From Hyphomicrobiales bacterium (lineage in GTDB: Bacteria; Pseudomonadota; Alphaproteobacteria; Rhizobiales; Beijerinckiaceae): a DNA stretch of 25,489 nucleotides. This document shows, in pieces, positions 22,682-25,489 of the stretch. Within the stretch, counting starts at the first letter, position 1; every line of letters begins with the position of its first letter. A program made the translations under genes and the position numbers. The notes beneath the pieces are model-generated. The model was not told the DNA's origin and ran no database searches. It saw only the letters and a list, made by a program, of their open reading frames with translations. Location: contig JAATEW010000414.1 in NCBI GenBank assembly GCA_015655535.1, forward strand, positions 1-25,489, written 5' to 3'.

Positions 22682-22957
22682 TTAGTGCCTATATTGCTGG
22701 ATCCGCGTGGTTCGCAGGCCAGCGAGCCCATGCTGCTCGATCGACATCTGCCAGGACAGAAACTCGTCCACCGTCAGAGTATAGCGGTTGCAAGCTTCTT
22801 CGAGCGACAAAAGACCCCCGCGAACCGCGGCGACCACCTCCGCCTTGCGGCGAATGACCCAGCGTTTCGTCGAGGCGGGAGGCAGATCAGCTATGGTCAA
22901 GGGACTCCCGTCTGGCCCGATCACATATTTCGCCTTTGGACGGTGCATTTCGGTCAT
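22682..22957 (-). CDS. sciP: CtrA inhibitor SciP (DUF1153)
   Basis: A 91-residue helix-turn-helix protein. The segments YVIGPDGSPLTIADLPP, KRWVIRRKAEVVAAVRGGLLSLEEAC and FLSWQ...HGLAGLRTTRIQQYR are nearly invariant in DUF1153. In Caulobacter this family is SciP, which binds CtrA and blocks CtrA-dependent transcription in G1 cells. It lies 2.5 kb from ctrA. The start has no strong ribosome-binding site; a second ATG is three codons on. A near-consensus CtrA box lies 56-70 bp upstream, consistent with feedback regulation. A palindromic repeat directly follows its stop. Confidence 0.93.
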   Translation of the reverse strand: MTEMHRPKAKYVIGPDGSPLTIADLPPASTKRWVIRRKAEVVAAVRGGLLSLEEACNRYTLTVDEFLSWQMSIEQHGLAGLRTTRIQQYRH

Positions 22958-23325
22958 ATTTCAAACTCACAACTCAACTGACCCTGTGAGTAAGGAAAAT
23001 GAGCCATTCAGTTTAAGATTTGACTAAACGAACAGGTTGATTTTGCTAACGAATAGTTTGCAAAGCTAGCTCAATATTTAAAAAATAGGAAATTTATGAA
23101 ATTTGTTCCTTCTTGATACAGGTTACCACCTGGGGCTTGGCTAACTTGAACTGGGCCGGTGATCCCGGCGGGGCGCTCGTATGTTAAAGACAGCTTTCGG
23201 TCTTTCATTGCATCCGCGCATCGGGAATGTTTTAGATGGGAGTGCTTGAAGAGCCGCGCGGCTCTTCGGGCGGAAAAGCTATTCGGACGCATGGCATGGG
23301 TGACGGGTTTGAGACTGGCAACGGC
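22958..23325. other. Intergenic region between divergent sciP and mnmA
   Basis: About 370 bp with no convincing gene. The stretch 23000-23110 is markedly AT-rich compared with its surroundings. It contains the CtrA-like box (23013-23027), a short hairpin (AAAGAC/GTCTTT near 23184-23204) and a 20-bp palindrome (23248-23267). Frames through it that extend mnmA upstream or run on the minus strand look non-coding. Confidence 0.5.
23013..23027 (-). promoter_or_regulatory. Near-consensus CtrA box upstream of sciP
   Basis: TTAA-GATTTGA-CTAA matches TTAA-N7-TTAA at 7 of 8 bases, in an AT-rich stretch 56-70 bp before the sciP ATG. CtrA activation of sciP is known in Caulobacter; here it is inferred. 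Confidence 0.5.
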
Positions 23326-24519
23326 ATGAATTCACTGGGGCTCGCAAAGCCGCCGGCGGAAACGCGCGTGGTCGTCGCCATGTCCGGCGGCGTCGATTCG
23401 TCGGTCGTCGCGGCGCTTCTGAAGCGCGAAGGCTATGACGTCATCGGCGTGACGCTGCAGCTCTATGATTACGGCGAAGCGGTTCGCCACAAGGGCGCCT
23501 GCTGCGCCGGCCAGGACATTCACGACGCGCGCCTCGTCGCGGCCCGCCTCGGCATTCCCCATTACGTCCTCGATTACGAAGATCAGTTCCGCCAGAAGGT
23601 CATCGATCCTTTCGCGCAGAGCTATGCGACGGGCGAGACGCCGATTCCTTGCGTCTCCTGCAACAGCGACATTAAATTCGCCGATCTGTTCGAGACGGCG
23701 CAGGATCTCGGAGCCGATGTCCTGGCGACCGGACATTATGTCTCCTCGCGGCCGGACGGGCAGGGCGGCCGCCAGCTTCATCGCGCCTTCGACGCGTCGC
23801 GCGATCAGAGCTATTTTCTTTTCGCGACAACAAAAGAGCAGCTTGCCCTTCTGCGCTTTCCGCTCGGCGAAATGGAAAAGACCCAAGTGCGGGCGATCGC
23901 GCGGGACTTCGACCTCGTCGTCGCCGATAAGGACGACAGTCAGGATATTTGCTTCGTACCGTCCGGCAAATATGCCGATTTCATCGCGCAGGTCTCGCCG
24001 TCCGCCGCCGAGCCCGGCGAGATCGTGCATTTGGATGGACGCGTTCTTGGCCATCACGCAGGCGTCATACATTATACGATAGGGCAGAGGCGCGGCCTCG
24101 GTCTCGGCGGGTTCGGCGCCGAGCCGCTCTACGTCCTGCGTCTCGACGCGGCCGCGGCGCGGGTCGTCGTGGGGCCGCGCAGCGCGCTCGCAACGCGCAT
24201 CGTCCATCTGCGCGGCTTGAACTGGCTCGGTGACGGATCGCTTGCCGATATCGCGGCCGATGGTCTCGAGCTTTGCGTGCAGGTCCGCTCGACGCGCGCG
24301 CCCGTGCCGGCCTTTCTGCATGCCGCGGGCGATAATGTCTGGGTCGAACTCGCCAGCGACGAAGACGGCGTATCGCCGGGTCAGGCTTGCGTCTTCTATG
24401 CCTCGGCCGATCCGCATGCGCGGGTTTTAGGCGGCGGCTTCATTGCATCGACGCAGGCCGCAACGCGGGGATTGGCGCCCCGCGCAGCCGACCCCGTGCT
24501 GGCGGCGGCCGGGCGCTAG
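23326..24519 (+). CDS. mnmA: tRNA-specific 2-thiouridylase MnmA
   Basis: A 397-residue cytoplasmic enzyme that adds sulfur to U34 of tRNA-Lys, -Glu and -Gln, using ATP and persulfide from a sulfur-relay system. The PP-loop AMSGGVDSS binds ATP. The catalytic pair is Cys112 (in CNSDIKF) and Cys209 (DICFVP), matching E. coli Cys102 and Cys199. TGHYV, DQSYFL and YTIGQRRGLG are further family motifs. I start at MNSLGLAKPPAETRVVVAM, the usual start in related species; the frame is open to 23236, but the extra 30 residues run through a palindrome and look non-coding. The stop codon overlaps the first bases of a repeat element. Confidence 0.95.
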   Translation: MNSLGLAKPPAETRVVVAMSGGVDSSVVAALLKREGYDVIGVTLQLYDYGEAVRHKGACCAGQDIHDARLVAARLGIPHYVLDYEDQFRQKVIDPFAQSYATGETPIPCVSCNSDIKFADLFETAQDLGADVLATGHYVSSRPDGQGGRQLHRAFDASRDQSYFLFATTKEQLALLRFPLGEMEKTQVRAIARDFDLVVADKDDSQDICFVPSGKYADFIAQVSPSAAEPGEIVHLDGRVLGHHAGVIHYTIGQRRGLGLGGFGAEPLYVLRLDAAAARVVVGPRSALATRIVHLRGLNWLGDGSLADIAADGLELCVQVRSTRAPVPAFLHAAGDNVWVELASDEDGVSPGQACVFYASADPHARVLGGGFIASTQAATRGLAPRAADPVLAAAGR

Positions 24520-24621
24520 AGCAATGGATATTCACCTTGAGTCGGCCGATTGCTCTTTCTCTTTATCGACGCATCGGATTGATCCCGAAACCGGTTCCCA
24601 CTTTTGGGTCCGATGCTTTAG
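24516..24621 (+). repeat. Composite palindromic repeat, copy C (between mnmA and pmtA)
   Basis: A 106-bp element with near-perfect ends CTAGAGCA and TGCTTTAG. Hairpin 1 has arms AGAGCAAT (24518-24525) and ATTGCTCT (24549-24556). Hairpin 2 has arms GCATCGGA (24571-24578) and TCCGATGC (24609-24616) around a CCGAAACCGG...CCACTTTTGGG core. It closely resembles dispersed palindromic repeats known from rhizobial genomes. It includes the mnmA stop and ends 6 bp before the next start. Confidence 0.75.
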
Positions 24622-24627
24622 CCGCGG

Positions 24628-25317
24628 GTGAGCGAGGATAAGACGCAGACGGTGGCGTTGCCGCCCAGCAGAGCGCTTCTCAAGAAGACGCTCGATAACG
24701 CGCATGTCGAAGAGGCCTATGCGCGCTGGGCGCCCATCTACGATCTTGTCTTCGCCGCGGTCATGCGGCCCGGCCGCAAGGCGGTCGCAGCGGCGGCCAA
24801 TAGGCTGACGGGCGTCATCCTTGATGTCGGCGTCGGCACCGGGCTCGAACTGCCGATGTTCGGGGAGCACCTGCGGCTTATCGGCGTCGACCTCTCCGAG
24901 CCCATGCTGAGGCGTGCGCGCCATCGCGTCGACGCCAAATCCTTGCGGCATGTCGCGGGGCTGGTTTTGATGGATGCGATGCACCTGGGCTTCCCGGATG
25001 AGGCCTTTGACGCTGTCGTCGTGCCTTATGTTCTGACGGTGGTGCCAAGCCCCGAATCCTGTCTCGACGAATGGCTTCGGGTCGTGAAAAAGGGCGGCGA
25101 GATCATCCTCGTCAATCACATCGGCGCCGAGACGGGGCTTATGGCGCTGTTGGAAGCCTGGCTCGGCAGGCACAGCGCCTCTTTGGGCTGGCGGCCGGAA
25201 TTTCCCTGGTCGGTCGTCGGCGATTGGATCGCGGCGCACCCGCAGGTGAGGCTCGCCGAGCGGCGCGCGCTGGCGCCCTTCGGCATATTCACTTTGGCGC
25301 GAATCGTGAAGCTTTGA
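24628..25317 (+). CDS. pmtA: Class I SAM methyltransferase, PmtA-like (phosphatidylethanolamine N-methyltransferase)
   Basis: A 229-residue methyltransferase starting at GTG. The SAM-binding motif ILDVGVGTGLELPMF is followed by the acidic strand LIGVDLSEPMLRRA. The segments YARWAPIYDLVF, ILVNHIGAETG, SLGWRPEFPW and ERRALAPFGIFTLARI match the Rhodobacter-type PmtA, which methylates phosphatidylethanolamine stepwise to phosphatidylcholine at the inner membrane face. It differs from the Sinorhizobium-type enzyme. The general class is certain; the lipid substrate is likely but not proven. A repeat element lies directly upstream, so the ribosome-binding region sits at its edge. Confidence 0.82.
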   Translation: MSEDKTQTVALPPSRALLKKTLDNAHVEEAYARWAPIYDLVFAAVMRPGRKAVAAAANRLTGVILDVGVGTGLELPMFGEHLRLIGVDLSEPMLRRARHRVDAKSLRHVAGLVLMDAMHLGFPDEAFDAVVVPYVLTVVPSPESCLDEWLRVVKKGGEIILVNHIGAETGLMALLEAWLGRHSASLGWRPEFPWSVVGDWIAAHPQVRLAERRALAPFGIFTLARIVKL

Positions 25318-25327
25318 TCCGCTTGTC

Positions 25328-25357
25328 TTGACACTCGTGAAGGCGCGCGCCTATATC
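25328..25357 (+). promoter_or_regulatory. Promoter of tRNA-Met
   Basis: A perfect TTGACA (25328-25333) with a TATATC -10 at 25352-25357 (18-bp spacer; CTATAT gives 17). Transcription would start near 25364, about 30 bp before the tRNA. Confidence 0.75.
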
Positions 25358-25392
25358 GCCCCGCCTTGGCATGCAGCGACGCGGCCAAATGG

Positions 25393-25469
25393 GGCGGAGT
25401 AGCTCAGCCGGCTAGAGCAGAGGAATCATAATCCTTGTGTCGGGGGTTCGAGTCCCTCCTCCGCTTCCA
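25393..25469 (+). tRNA. tRNA-Met (anticodon CAT, elongator type)
   Basis: A full 77-base cloverleaf with an encoded CCA. The acceptor is GGCGGAG/CTCCGCT (G1-U72 wobble), the anticodon stem GAGGA/TCCTT with loop ATCATAA, and the T arm GGGGG-TTCGAGT-CCCTC. The overall sequence is close to the elongator tRNA-Met of other alphaproteobacteria; it is not an initiator. A CAT tRNA-Ile (lysidine-modified) is the alternative but fits less well. Confidence 0.92.
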
Positions 25470-25489
25470 ATGCCAGACTGTCCCGATTC

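Noticed and set aside
22643..22981. 112-codon plus-strand frame over sciP
   Set aside because: Antisense to sciP, whose sequence is nearly invariant across the family.
23071..23292. 73-codon minus-strand frame between sciP and mnmA
   Set aside because: Crosses the AT-rich patch and the palindrome, has no ribosome-binding site and no family resemblance.

Overview
The window looks like a chromosomal segment of an alphaproteobacterium of the order Hyphomicrobiales (Rhizobiales), perhaps near Beijerinckiaceae/Methylocystaceae. The evidence is the GC-rich coding sequence, the CtrA/ChpT/SciP cell-cycle regulators, the rhizobial form of FliJ, the DUF1134/EipA protein, a Rhodobacter-type PmtA and rhizobial-style palindromic repeats. 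The order is well supported; the family is a guess.

Layout. (1) 1-5044, plus strand: the 3' end of a GltD-like flavoprotein with a 2x[4Fe-4S] tail, nifJ (pyruvate:ferredoxin/flavodoxin oxidoreductase) and a dihydroorotate-dehydrogenase-like flavoprotein, apparently one redox operon. (2) 5139-6396, minus strand: tRNA-Glu(CTC) followed by two unrecognised small genes, one with a signal peptide. (3) 6529-10082, plus strand: a cytochrome P450, a Tat-exported bicupin oxalate decarboxylase, and a RelE/ParE-type toxin-antitoxin pair whose antitoxin has a shifted N-terminus. (4) 10107-13667, minus strand: a TetR regulator with a palindromic operator, a membrane-anchored coiled-coil protein, eipA (DUF1134) and cysQ. 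(5) 14015-19399, plus strand: chpT, then cheA-cheW-cheY-cheR. (6) ctrA (minus), fliJ (plus), a YbhN/MprF-type membrane protein (plus) and sciP/DUF1153 (minus). (7) 23326-25469, plus strand: mnmA, pmtA-like methyltransferase and tRNA-Met(CAT).

The most notable theme is CtrA control. The phosphotransferase that feeds CtrA (ChpT), CtrA itself and its inhibitor SciP lie within 9 kb and enclose a chemosensory cluster. A perfect TTAA-N7-TTAA CtrA box lies upstream of eipA, and a near-perfect one upstream of sciP. The chemosensory set is incomplete here: there is no cheB, no receptor, and fliJ stands without fliI. CheA is a hybrid kinase with no visible P2 domain, two CheW-like domains and a C-terminal receiver domain lacking the usual Thr/Ser.

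A second theme is a family of composite two-hairpin repeats, three copies of which sit at gene 3' ends (after cheR, between the YbhN-like gene and sciP, after mnmA). One copy supplies the last codons and the stop of cheR. I found no CRISPR array, insertion sequence, prophage or clearly novel multi-gene system.
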